In this document: positions 53,918-61,764 of the stretch, in pieces
Layout: each line of letters opens with the position of its first letter
Numbering within the stretch: the stretch's first letter is position 1
Notes under the pieces: model-generated
What the model was told of the DNA's origin: nothing
Seen by the model: the letters and a program-made list of their open reading frames with translations, nothing else
Database searches by the model: none
Position numbers and translations under genes: made by a program
Source of the DNA: Granulicella rosea
Lineage (GTDB): Bacteria; Acidobacteriota; Terriglobia; Terriglobales; Acidobacteriaceae
Length of the DNA: 64,000 bases
Assembly (NCBI RefSeq): GCF_900188085.1
Contig: NZ_FZOU01000003.1
Coordinates: forward strand, 496,001 to 560,000
Direction of reading: 5' to 3'

Positions 53918-54619
53918 TTATGTGGAGGCGATCTCGTCGAGGATCAACCGCGCTGCCGCCGCCGGGTCCAGGGCCTGCGTGATCGGGCGGCCGACGACCA
54001 GCATCGACGACCCGGCGGCGATGGCGCTGGACGGCGTGGCGATGCGGCGCTGGTCGCCGATGGCTGCGCCGGCCGGGCGGATGCCGGGGGTGACCAGAAG
54101 TGTTGCGGGCGGCAGCGTTGCGCGCAGGGCTTCGACCTCGGCCGAGGAGCAGACCAGGCCGTCGATGCCGGAGTTTACGGCAAGGTGTGCGAGGCGGGCG
54201 ACCTGTTCGGCGGGCGAGGATGCGACGCCGATGGCCTCAAGCGCGGCGGCGTCCATGCTGGTGAGCACGGTGACGGCGAGCAGCCGGGGCGCGCCGGGCT
54301 GCGTGGCTGCCTCGGCTGCGGCGCGCATCATGGCCTCGCCGCCGGCGGCGTGAATGGTCAGAAGCGATGCGCCGCTGGTGGCCAGCGACCGCACCGCGCC
54401 GGCGACGGTGTTGGGGATGTCGTGCAGCTTGAGGTCGAGGAAGACCTCGAAGCCACGCTCGCGCAGCGTTCCGATGAGGCCGTAGCCGCCTGCGCAGTAA
54501 AGTTCAAGGCCGATCTTGAACCAGCGGCAGGCGCCTTCGAGCGAGTCGACGAAGACGAGCGCCTCGGCCGGAGAGGGGTAGTCGAGGGCGACGATCAACT
54601 TGCTTGCAGGGTCGTTCAT
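53918..54619 (-). CDS. pyrF: orotidine 5'-phosphate decarboxylase
   Basis: A 233-residue class I OMP decarboxylase making UMP in pyrimidine synthesis. The catalytic Lys-Asp set is in V-F-L-D-L-K-L-H-D-I-P-N-T, and the phosphate loop near the end is S-S-M-L-V-V-G-R-P-I-T. Length and motifs are normal. carA and carB of the same pathway lie elsewhere in this window and not in an operon with it. Confidence 0.96.
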   Translation of the reverse strand: MNDPASKLIVALDYPSPAEALVFVDSLEGACRWFKIGLELYCAGGYGLIGTLRERGFEVFLDLKLHDIPNTVAGAVRSLATSGASLLTIHAAGGEAMMRAAAEAATQPGAPRLLAVTVLTSMDAAALEAIGVASSPAEQVARLAHLAVNSGIDGLVCSSAEVEALRATLPPATLLVTPGIRPAGAAIGDQRRIATPSSAIAAGSSMLVVGRPITQALDPAAAARLILDEIAST

Positions 54620-54768
54620 GGCGATGTAACTCCGTGCGGGTTCGAGCCGGGTGAAGAGTGTGTACCTCAGTGCCGGAGCGGCTGAGGCGTCTACAACTTC
54701 TTTCCGCGCTTGTTACTTTCAGGTTACCTGAGGTCTATCCGCAGGGTTTTGGCGGTTAGGATGAGAAG

Positions 54769-55590
54769 GTGAAGACTGCTCTCAGTATCGCAGGGTTCGA
54801 TCCGTCTTCGGGGGCTGGCGTCACGGCGGATCTGGCCGTGTTTGCCGCTCATGGTCTGTTTGGAACCTCGTGTGTGACGGCTCTGACGGTGCAATCGACG
54901 CTGGGTGTGCGGGCGTCGTACCCGGTGGACGCGGATGTTGTGCTGCAGACGCTGAACTGCCTGGCGGAGGATGTGCGGCCGGACGGGATCAAGATCGGCA
55001 TGCTGGCGACGGCGGGCGCGGTCGCGTCGGTGGTGCGATTCGTGCATGCGCAGCGCGCGGCGAATGCGCGTCTGGTGGTGGTGCTGGACCCGGTGCTGCG
55101 GTCGAGCTCGGGGCATGAGCTATTGACGCCGCTGGGCGTCGACCTGATGCGCGAGGAGCTGCTGCCGCTGGTGGACTGGTGCACGCCGAATCTGGATGAG
55201 CTGGCGCAACTGACCGGGCGGATGACCTACATGCCGGAGCATCGGCTGGCCGCGTCGACGTACTTCCGCAGGATGTATCCCACGATGAATCTGGTGGTTA
55301 CGGGTGGTCACCAAGACCCGCCGGACGACTTGGTGATGTCGCTGAACGATGACACAACGTGGCTGCCGGGCACGCGGATCGAGAGCCGTGCGACGCACGG
55401 GACGGGCTGCGCATATTCGAGCGCGCTGCTGTGCGGGTTGGTGCAGGGGCTCGGCGGCGTTGATGCGGCTCGGGCGGCGAAGAGGTATGTCGCCGAAGGG
55501 ATTCTGCGGGCGCAGGCGATCGGGCGAGGCAAGGGCCCGCTGAATCTGCTCTGGCCCGTGCGGGAGATGGCGGAGCCTGTTCGGGGATGA
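54769..55590 (+). CDS. thiD: hydroxymethylpyrimidine/phosphomethylpyrimidine kinase
   Basis: A 273-residue ribokinase-fold kinase of thiamine synthesis, phosphorylating HMP twice. The start T-A-L-S-I-A-G-F-D-P-S-S-G-A-G-V-T-A-D-L is the ThiD signature, V-L-D-P-V-L-R-S-S-S-G is in the middle, and the catalytic Asp region is H-G-T-G-C-A-Y-S-S-A. The start is GTG at 54769, with TAGGAT beginning 12 nt upstream. No TPP riboswitch pattern is visible in the 149 bases upstream. thiS lies 3 kb further on. Confidence 0.93.
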   Translation: MKTALSIAGFDPSSGAGVTADLAVFAAHGLFGTSCVTALTVQSTLGVRASYPVDADVVLQTLNCLAEDVRPDGIKIGMLATAGAVASVVRFVHAQRAANARLVVVLDPVLRSSSGHELLTPLGVDLMREELLPLVDWCTPNLDELAQLTGRMTYMPEHRLAASTYFRRMYPTMNLVVTGGHQDPPDDLVMSLNDDTTWLPGTRIESRATHGTGCAYSSALLCGLVQGLGGVDAARAAKRYVAEGILRAQAIGRGKGPLNLLWPVREMAEPVRG

Positions 55591-55706
55591 TGGCTGGAAA
55601 GCCAAGGCAACAGCGGCTCTTCTACGACGATGACAGACAAGAAAGACAACAGCCAGGGCGACGGCTGGAGCTGATTACCTTTTGCTGGCGAGCAGCCCCA
55701 AGTGCC

Positions 55707-55833
55707 TGTCATCCTGAGCGTAGCCGAAGGACCTGCTTTTGTTTTTGCTGTTGCTTGTTTCCGCCTCTGACTGGAGCATGCACAGGCAACGACAAAAGCC
55801 TGAAGCAGGTCCTTCACTTCGTTCAGGATGACA
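55707..55833. repeat. inverted pair of second-type repeats
   Basis: TGTCATCCTGAGCGTAGCCG... from 55707 is inverted relative to ...TCGTTCAGGATGACA ending at 55833, with about 60 bases between the arms. This is the second such pair in the window and fills most of the 284-base gap between thiD and the DUF1800 gene. Confidence 0.8.
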
Positions 55834-55874
55834 AGCATTGCGGGCTGCTGCTTGAGACCTAACGGTAATCCGCT

Positions 55875-57968
55875 CTAGCGGCGCTGAAACTCCGGCGAGC
55901 CGAAGATAAGACCGGCGGCAAGGGCGGCCTGGTTGTCGGCTTCCTCGATGGGCGGCTTTTCGTTGCGACCGCGCGCGTTGCTCAGTGGGTCGTTCGATTT
56001 CTTGGCGGAGATCTGGCGCAGGTTGCGCGCCTGTTGTTCGGGGTCGGTGTCGATCTGGGCGAGGATGGTCTGGCGAGTGCGGTCCGAGACCTGCATATGC
56101 AGGATTCTGTCCTCGAGGACGGAGTCCTTCTGCTCCGGCGTGAGCGATTCCTCCGGATGGCCCATCACGACCGGCCAGTCGGTGTGGACTCCGGCGACGC
56201 GGTTGGTCGAGAGCGCGAGCGCGAAGTTCATGCGGGAGACGAGCGCGGCGGTGTTATTCCAGGCGTCGGCGCGCATGGAGTAGCCGTTCGGCGTCTGCAT
56301 GCCGTAGAGCGGCATGCCTAGCTCGGCGATAACGCCGGCGAGCGCGCTGGTGCTGGCGACCTCCGCGCCGGATGCGCGCACGGCCGAGAGCACGTAGTCC
56401 TGCGGGGTCTTGACCTTGGCCCGGTAGCTGGCGCGGGAGAAGAACTCCGGCGACTGCAGCATGGCGAGCAGCACGTGGCGGATGTCGCCGTGGGTCTCGA
56501 GGAAGATCGAGGTCATGCGGTCGACCATGGGCTTGGGTGGGTCGTCCGAGACGAAGCGCACGGCGATCTTGGTGGAGATGAAGCGGGCGGTGGCGGGGCT
56601 GTTGGCGAGGATGTGGAGCACCTTCATGCCTTCGCCGGCGCCGTCGTCCTTGATGGTCTCGCCGAGGATGTGCTTCGAGCCGGGCTCGTGCTTGGTGGGG
56701 TCGAACTGGGCCTGCGCGGCCTCGTCCGCGCCCCGGCCCTTGCCGACGGTCCAGCCGGTGAAGACCTTGGCGACCTCGGTGACGTCGTGCTGGGTGTACC
56801 CGCCATTGACGCCGAGGGTGTGCAGCTCCATGAGTTCGCGGGCGTAGTTCTCGTTCAGACCGACGCCGGTGCGGGGCTTTTCAAGGTTCGGGAAGCCGCG
56901 GCGATCGTAGCTCAACTGTGGATGCGCGTACTGGGAGTGTGGGCCGATGCTCGCGGCGTTGTCGAGGTAGTTGAGCATCGCGGGGCTCATGGCGGTGGCG
57001 GCGAGCAGGTTCTCGAAGCGGCCCATCGCATTCGGGCGGATGGCGTCGCGCTCATACGCGGCGATGTAGTAGGGCGCCTGCTGCGATTTGCGCATGTAGA
57101 CGTTGAAGTGGTTGAGCCAGAAGTCGACCATCATCTCGTTGAGCTGACGCTCGCTGTAGAGATCGCGCAGCAGCTTGGTCTGGACGGCCTCCGCGGCGAC
57201 CACGCCCTGCGGACCGTTGAAGGCGGCGAGCGCCTCGATCTGCTGCGGGGTGAAGCCGTCGGTGAGGTGTTCGCGCTGGTCTTCGGGCAGGCTGCGGCGC
57301 AGCATCCGAAGTTGCGGCACGGTGAGCTTGCAGAGGGCGGAGAAGCGTTTGGCGGGGTCCGGGGCGAGGATGGCCTGGGCGTCGACGGGTTTGGGATCCG
57401 GCGACATGGCCGGGTTGCCGTCCTTGGCGTCCTTGCGTTGCTTGTAGCGCTCCATCTGCGAGGCGTAGATGGCCTTTTCGGCCTCGCCGCCCGGGCGACC
57501 GGCGCGGCCGTCCATCGTGGCGCGAATGGTGTTGTTGTTGGGGTACATCTCCATCAGCTTCAAAAGCGGAAGCTGCATCGCGGGGTAGTCCTTCAGACGG
57601 CGCTCGAGCGCGCTATCGTCGATGGTGGAGGGATTGAGCTGCTGGCTGAGCCATGCGTTGAGGCCCATGGCGCGAACGCGCTCCAGCTCTCCCGGACGCG
57701 GGCCGTAGGTGAGCCGGTTGAGCACCTGCAGGACGCGCTCTTCGTCGTTGAGAGGCTTTTCATGGGCGGCAGACGCGGCGGTGACGACGGGCAGCCTCTG
57801 CGACATCGTCTCGGAGTCCTGCATGGCGGGCTGCTGGGTCTCCGGCTGCTGCGCGGACTGGGCGGTTGACTGAGCGACGACGCCGGCGGGTGCGATCGTC
57901 TGCAGCGCCAGCAGGACGGCGGCGCCGAGGCGGAAGAGCGGACGTTGCGACCTTCGATTCGACCACAT
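55875..57968 (-). CDS. DUF1800 family exported protein, stand-alone
   Basis: A 697-residue paralogue of the protein at 4974-7571. Signal segment PLFRLGAAVLLALQTIAPAG; family opening V-L-N-R-L-T-Y-G-P-R-P-G-E-L-E-R-V; core Y-S-E-R-Q-L-N-E-M-M-V-D-F-W-L-N-H-F-N-V-Y; N-E-N-Y-A-R-E-L-M-E-L-H-T-L-G-V; end G-M-Q-T-P-N-G-Y-S-M and F-G-S-P-E-F-Q-R-R. It lacks the long Lys/Ala-rich insert of the other copy. No DUF1501 gene is next to it: the region beyond its stop holds only repeats and thiD. The ATG at 57968 suits the signal better than an upstream one at 58061. Confidence 0.87.
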   Translation of the reverse strand: MWSNRRSQRPLFRLGAAVLLALQTIAPAGVVAQSTAQSAQQPETQQPAMQDSETMSQRLPVVTAASAAHEKPLNDEERVLQVLNRLTYGPRPGELERVRAMGLNAWLSQQLNPSTIDDSALERRLKDYPAMQLPLLKLMEMYPNNNTIRATMDGRAGRPGGEAEKAIYASQMERYKQRKDAKDGNPAMSPDPKPVDAQAILAPDPAKRFSALCKLTVPQLRMLRRSLPEDQREHLTDGFTPQQIEALAAFNGPQGVVAAEAVQTKLLRDLYSERQLNEMMVDFWLNHFNVYMRKSQQAPYYIAAYERDAIRPNAMGRFENLLAATAMSPAMLNYLDNAASIGPHSQYAHPQLSYDRRGFPNLEKPRTGVGLNENYARELMELHTLGVNGGYTQHDVTEVAKVFTGWTVGKGRGADEAAQAQFDPTKHEPGSKHILGETIKDDGAGEGMKVLHILANSPATARFISTKIAVRFVSDDPPKPMVDRMTSIFLETHGDIRHVLLAMLQSPEFFSRASYRAKVKTPQDYVLSAVRASGAEVASTSALAGVIAELGMPLYGMQTPNGYSMRADAWNNTAALVSRMNFALALSTNRVAGVHTDWPVVMGHPEESLTPEQKDSVLEDRILHMQVSDRTRQTILAQIDTDPEQQARNLRQISAKKSNDPLSNARGRNEKPPIEEADNQAALAAGLIFGSPEFQRR

Positions 57969-58109
57969 GGGACACCTGCCTGCGGGCTTTGCCGCTGCGT
58001 CGACATTGATGTGAAACCCGAAGCTACACCAAAGTTTTCCGCATCTGAAAATATACGTCACGCCGCGGATTTGGTCGCCGATGAGGGAGGGGACGGAGGA
58101 TTTCCCAGC

Positions 58110-58460
58110 ATGTCGACCGCACCCTTTCCCGGCTCATTTGTCTCGCCCCTGCGCTCCAACACCGCGTCGCCCGGCGACCTTCCCATGCTTCGTCCGGTTA
58201 CGGTGCGCCGCCGTGGCAACCCGCAGCAGGGCCACGCGCTCGAGACGCTGGGGCATGCGATCGAGTATCTGACCGACACCCGTATGTTCTCGATCGGCGA
58301 CACAGCCGAGCGCGCGCGCGCCGAGGCGGAGGCTGTCCAGATCATGATGCGGGCCAGCCGGGCCGTCTTCGAGGAGTGCGCTGAGTTCGTGCCGCTGCAC
58401 ACCCGGATCGCTCGCCGGCTGCAGGCCGCGATGCCCGAGTGGATGCGGTTTCTCGACTAA
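58110..58460 (+). CDS. uncharacterised small protein
   Basis: A 116-residue soluble protein. The N-terminal 35 residues are low in structure; from about 45 on it is helical and Ala/Arg/Glu-rich (HALETLGHAIEYLTD, AERARAEAEAVQIMMRASRAV). No family recognised. GGAGG precedes the ATG at 58110. A longer open frame from 57945 overlaps the neighbouring signal-peptide region and is rejected. Confidence 0.6.
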   Translation: MSTAPFPGSFVSPLRSNTASPGDLPMLRPVTVRRRGNPQQGHALETLGHAIEYLTDTRMFSIGDTAERARAEAEAVQIMMRASRAVFEECAEFVPLHTRIARRLQAAMPEWMRFLD

Positions 58461-58499
58461 CTTCTGGATCGGCATCGAGGCTGATAGGCTGGAAGAACG

Positions 58500-58727
58500 A
58501 TGTCGCTTACGGTAATTTTGAACGGCCAGAGCCGCAGCTTCGAAACACTCGATACCCCCACAACGCTGGACCAGGTGGTCGGCGTACTGGGGTTGAAGGC
58601 AGACCGCGTGGCGGTGGAACGGAACGGCGAGATTACGCCCCGTTCCACCTGGTCCGCCAGCCCGGTGGCGGATGGAGACAAGCTCGAGATCGTCCACTTT
58701 GTGGGTGGCGGATCGGGGCGGGTGTAG
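58500..58727 (+). CDS. thiS: sulfur carrier protein ThiS
   Basis: A 75-residue ubiquitin-like sulfur carrier for the thiazole half of thiamine. The body (LTVILNGQSRSFETL... L-E-I-V-H-F-V-G-G-G) fits ThiS, which normally ends in Gly-Gly so that its carboxylate can be adenylated and thiolated. Here Gly69-Gly70-Gly71 are followed by Ser-Gly-Arg-Val, so the Gly-Gly end is not at the C-terminus as translated. Either a protease trims it or it is not a standard carrier. No thiF, thiG or thiO is adjacent. Confidence 0.82.
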   Translation: MSLTVILNGQSRSFETLDTPTTLDQVVGVLGLKADRVAVERNGEITPRSTWSASPVADGDKLEIVHFVGGGSGRV

Positions 58728-58802
58728 CCGCTGAAAAGGCCAGGCCCTCTGGCTATCGCTCGACCTGCGCATCCCTTTTTCGATATCCGGGTCTATACAC
58801 GC

Positions 58803-59564
58803 ATGATGATGGGGCCACGCTACTTGTCGCGCCTGCTTTGCCTTTCGACGCTGGCCGCCGCCGCGGCGGTCGCCGGCGCGCAGACCGTATCCGAACAGTA
58901 TCTGCTTGCTGCGGCAAACCAGGATCGCGCCCTGCACGGTCTCGGACCGGTGCGGTGGGACGCGAGGCTCACGCAGGCGGCAGTCGTTCACGCGCGGGAG
59001 ATGGCGCGGCGCGGCGGCATCTCGCACCAGTTTTCGGGCGAGCCGGATCTGGCCGACCGGGCATCGACGGCCGGGGCGCGGTTCTCGCTGGTGACGGAAA
59101 ATGTCGCTGAGGCGCCGAACTCCGCGCAGATTCATGACATGTGGATGCACTCCGCCGGTCACCGCGCGAACCTGCTCGACCCCAAGGTGGATTCGGTGGG
59201 AATCTCGGTGATTCAGCGCGATGGCCAACTCTACGCGGTGGAGGACTTCGCGCGCTCGGTGTCGGAGATGAGCTTTGCGGCGCAAGAGGCGGTCGTGAGC
59301 AGGCTGGTCGCGAAGAGCGGGCTCTCCGTGAGCGAAGAGGCGGAGGATGCGCGCAGAACCTGCGCGCTGCCAACGGGCTTCGCCGGCGCGCGCAAGCCGT
59401 GGTTCGTGATGCGGTATAGCTCGGCCGATCTGACGCAGTTACCGGCGGAGTTGACCAGCCGCCTCGGCAGCGGGAAGTACCACGCGGCGGCGGTAGGGGC
59501 GTGCAGCGCGGAGAAACCGGGAACCTTCGCCGGGTACAACATCGCGGTGCTCCTGTACCCCTAG
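58803..59564 (+). CDS. exported CAP/SCP-domain protein
   Basis: A 253-residue secreted protein. After the signal peptide (ending V-A-G-A) the CAP domain covers about 28-145: L-L-A-A-A-N-Q-D-R-A-L-H-G-L-G-P-V-R-W-D, A-V-V-H-A-R-E-M-A, G-I-S-H-Q-F, E-N-V-A-E-A and H-S-A-G-H-R-A-N-L-L-D-P. These match the bacterial YkwD-like CAP group, whose members are linked to cell-wall or protein binding. The C-terminal 100 residues are not recognised. Several ATG codons lie close together (58803, 58806, 58809). Confidence 0.85.
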   Translation: MMMGPRYLSRLLCLSTLAAAAAVAGAQTVSEQYLLAAANQDRALHGLGPVRWDARLTQAAVVHAREMARRGGISHQFSGEPDLADRASTAGARFSLVTENVAEAPNSAQIHDMWMHSAGHRANLLDPKVDSVGISVIQRDGQLYAVEDFARSVSEMSFAAQEAVVSRLVAKSGLSVSEEAEDARRTCALPTGFAGARKPWFVMRYSSADLTQLPAELTSRLGSGKYHAAAVGACSAEKPGTFAGYNIAVLLYP

Positions 59565-59699
59565 CTGGACGGCGCTGGCACGTAAGTTTTCCTCATCGCG
59601 ACGATGTGCGGACGGTTACAGGCTTTGACCTGAGAGGCCACATTTGCTATAACTGTTTCAGGGAAGTGCGACATCATCCGCGCACCCAAGCCAAGGTAT

Positions 59700-59774
<75 letters not shown>

Positions 59775-59844
59775 ATCAAATCAACAATTTACAGGCATAA
59801 TCTCTCCCCTAAACCCTATAAATCTCCCTCGGTGTGGGGACTTT

Positions 59845-60058
59845 TGTGGGTACCCCAAAAGAATACTGTGGGTAAACGTGGGTATCAGCGAGCAATTTAG
59901 CGCTCGCTGATGATCGCTATCCGGTTGGGTCAGCCAACAGCAGGCAGTAAGCAGTCCGCACTCCTTTGCTCTCCCTCGTGCCGCCCCGCCGGCGCTGACG
60001 GGAAATGTGATTCCAAGTTAAAGATCGACCTGCCGTCCGCAATTGTGGGTACCCACAA
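59845..60058 (+). repeat. TGTGGGTA direct repeats next to the tRNA (possible integrase arm sites)
   Basis: TGTGGGTA occurs at 59845-59852, 59867-59874 and (as CGTGGGTA) 59877-59884, and again at 60044-60051 inside the perfect palindrome TTGTGGGTACCCACAA (60043-60058). Spacing of 22 and 10 bases between the first three fits arm-type binding sites. The whole 59775-60242 stretch holds no gene that I can support. Confidence 0.6.
59884..59911. other. perfect inverted repeat in the element end
   Basis: ATCAGCGAGC (59884-59893) and GCTCGCTGAT (59902-59911) with an 8-base loop. No T run follows, so it is not a clear terminator; it overlaps the last of the clustered TGTGGGTA repeats and may be a protein-binding site. 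Confidence 0.65.
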
Positions 60059-60242
60059 CGCAACCGAGCGCTCCCTGCTCGAAGGAGTGCCTCGTAACCA
60101 AGCCGGCCTGCCGAAAGTTCTCTTCATTGGGTAAGGGCGTGCTTAGACACCAGACGGCTTGCACATTCAATGGACGGGATTGGGAAAGAATCAGAATGGT
60201 AGTGTTGCCTCGCAAGATGTATTCTTCAATTTCACACCAACG

Positions 60243-61718
60243 ATGACCAATTTAATCAACATCGAAAAAAGTGCAGCCTTCAATACTCTGTGGCCTCCGA
60301 TAGCGGATGCTCTCAGTACATATATCCGCCGCAGATCTGCGGGAGCAGACGGGTATGAGCTCACTTGGCGGCTGATCCATGTGTGGGAAGCGACTGCCGC
60401 TGTTCTTTCGGGAGCGGTGACGACGCGCCTTCGGGATCTTGGGACCGAAGGCAGCGGGGCCTACCTCACTTGCCGGGAACATCTACATGGTAGGACACTC
60501 GATCCGCTCAGTAAGACCTTTAAGAACTCTCAGGGAGCTCTGGATGGAAGTGCAAACAGGAGACTTGAGCTTCTGCTGTCGGTGGATAGCTTAGACAAAG
60601 TAGACAGCGCCTTCCTTCAGTCCGTGAAGCAATTTCTGCACAGTGAAGGAGTTGACTTAAGGCCGCTTGTCACATCATGGCAGCAAATTTGCGACGTGCC
60701 GCCAGATGCTAGCAACCAAAATCTTAGGGTTTATGACGTGTTCAAGCATGTGAACACTTTCCGAAACCGATTTGCCCATGTTCCGTTTCCTTACGATGAG
60801 GTTGCGAAAGTCGCGGAGACTCTTGCACTCGTGACCGAGCAACTATTCACGGTAGAACCCTTCCCTTGGCAAGTGTTTTCGGATGGTAGACCTCATAGTC
60901 CGTTACACGGAGCGATCGTCTATCGGTCTCGAAAGCTGATAGGTAGCCTGCCCCCAACCGAGACGACACACCAGGCAATTGAGCTCGAAGAGCCCCACTT
61001 CCTCTTCCCAGGAGCAACGAACAAGAAGTCTCCAGACGAAGCCGAGATGTGGATGAGTCGGCCGTTTCTGTTCGTAGATTCCATGTTCAGGCCTAGCGTT
61101 CTAACGCGCTTGATTTCCGAGGCGAACGGGGTCTGGGAGTACACGCGCTTTTTAGCGGAGCGTAACTCTGTTGTCAGACAGGAGAGGCACAGCTATCTTG
61201 CATCGCTTCCGATTCCTTCATCTATCGACTATCCTCCATCGCCGGACGAGCAGGAGGATGAGGCTCAACAGGCTCTTGAGCAAGGTGCCCTCGATGCTGT
61301 GCCATCTCCTCCGGCTTCTAATAGAGATCAAGACTTCGAACGAGCGCTTCGCGATATTGCGAACGAAGAGTATGTACCCGCCATAAAGTTCTTCCAAGAC
61401 TTGGTAGAAAAGAGGCCGGACTATCATATCGCATGGCTAAGGCTTGGATATGCTCTACGTGAGCACGCGATGAGGATTAGGTTTTCAGAACCCGAAGAAG
61501 CTAAATTGCTTTTTGACAGAAGTATCGACGCCTTAACTCGCGCAACGCAACACCGGAGTTTGGCTTGGCAAGCGCAGGCTCTATATGAAAGATCGAAATC
61601 TCGTTACCACACGGAAGATTTGACTCAAGCTCTTCAGGATGCTCAAGGAGCCTACGCCAAGACGAAGGAACCCAAGTATCAAAGCTGGATCACCTATATT
61701 TCCCAGCATGACAAATAG
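60243..61718 (+). CDS. HEPN-like/TPR protein of unknown function, candidate defence or toxin gene
   Basis: A 491-residue soluble protein with no signal peptide. Residues 1-210 are mostly helical and end in N-T-F-R174-N175-R-F-A-H179-V-P, which fits the R-N-x3-H motif of HEPN RNases in a suitable helical setting. Residues about 220-325 form a mixed alpha/beta part (P-F-L-F-V-D-S, V-W-E-Y-T-R-F). An acidic linker (331-362) leads to TPR-like helices (about 363-485: A-L-R-D-I-A-N-E-E-Y-V-P-A-I-K-F-F-Q-D-L; A-W-L-R-L-G-Y-A-L-R). Codon use is less GC-rich than that of the host genes. The ATG at 60243 is preferred; the frame is open from 60159. It sits between the tRNA and the convergent integrase. 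Its function is not known. Confidence 0.75.
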   Translation: MTNLINIEKSAAFNTLWPPIADALSTYIRRRSAGADGYELTWRLIHVWEATAAVLSGAVTTRLRDLGTEGSGAYLTCREHLHGRTLDPLSKTFKNSQGALDGSANRRLELLLSVDSLDKVDSAFLQSVKQFLHSEGVDLRPLVTSWQQICDVPPDASNQNLRVYDVFKHVNTFRNRFAHVPFPYDEVAKVAETLALVTEQLFTVEPFPWQVFSDGRPHSPLHGAIVYRSRKLIGSLPPTETTHQAIELEEPHFLFPGATNKKSPDEAEMWMSRPFLFVDSMFRPSVLTRLISEANGVWEYTRFLAERNSVVRQERHSYLASLPIPSSIDYPPSPDEQEDEAQQALEQGALDAVPSPPASNRDQDFERALRDIANEEYVPAIKFFQDLVEKRPDYHIAWLRLGYALREHAMRIRFSEPEEAKLLFDRSIDALTRATQHRSLAWQAQALYERSKSRYHTEDLTQALQDAQGAYAKTKEPKYQSWITYISQHDK

Positions 61719-61764
61719 GCTCCGTCCGTGGCTGTTTCGAGATTTCTATGCCTGAACTTTAATG

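Noticed and set aside
54620..54768. A TPP riboswitch upstream of thiD
   Set aside because: The conserved CTGAGA and the paired helices are not visible; the promoter-like box so close to the GTG leaves no room for a leader.
59845..60058. TGTGGGTA copies as a CRISPR array
   Set aside because: Repeats are only 8 bases long, spacing is uneven and there are no cas genes; integrase arm sites explain them better.
59910..60134. A 74-codon frame after the tRNA gene
   Set aside because: No ribosome site, no hydrophobic or domain pattern, and it spans the palindromic repeat; probably non-coding element end.
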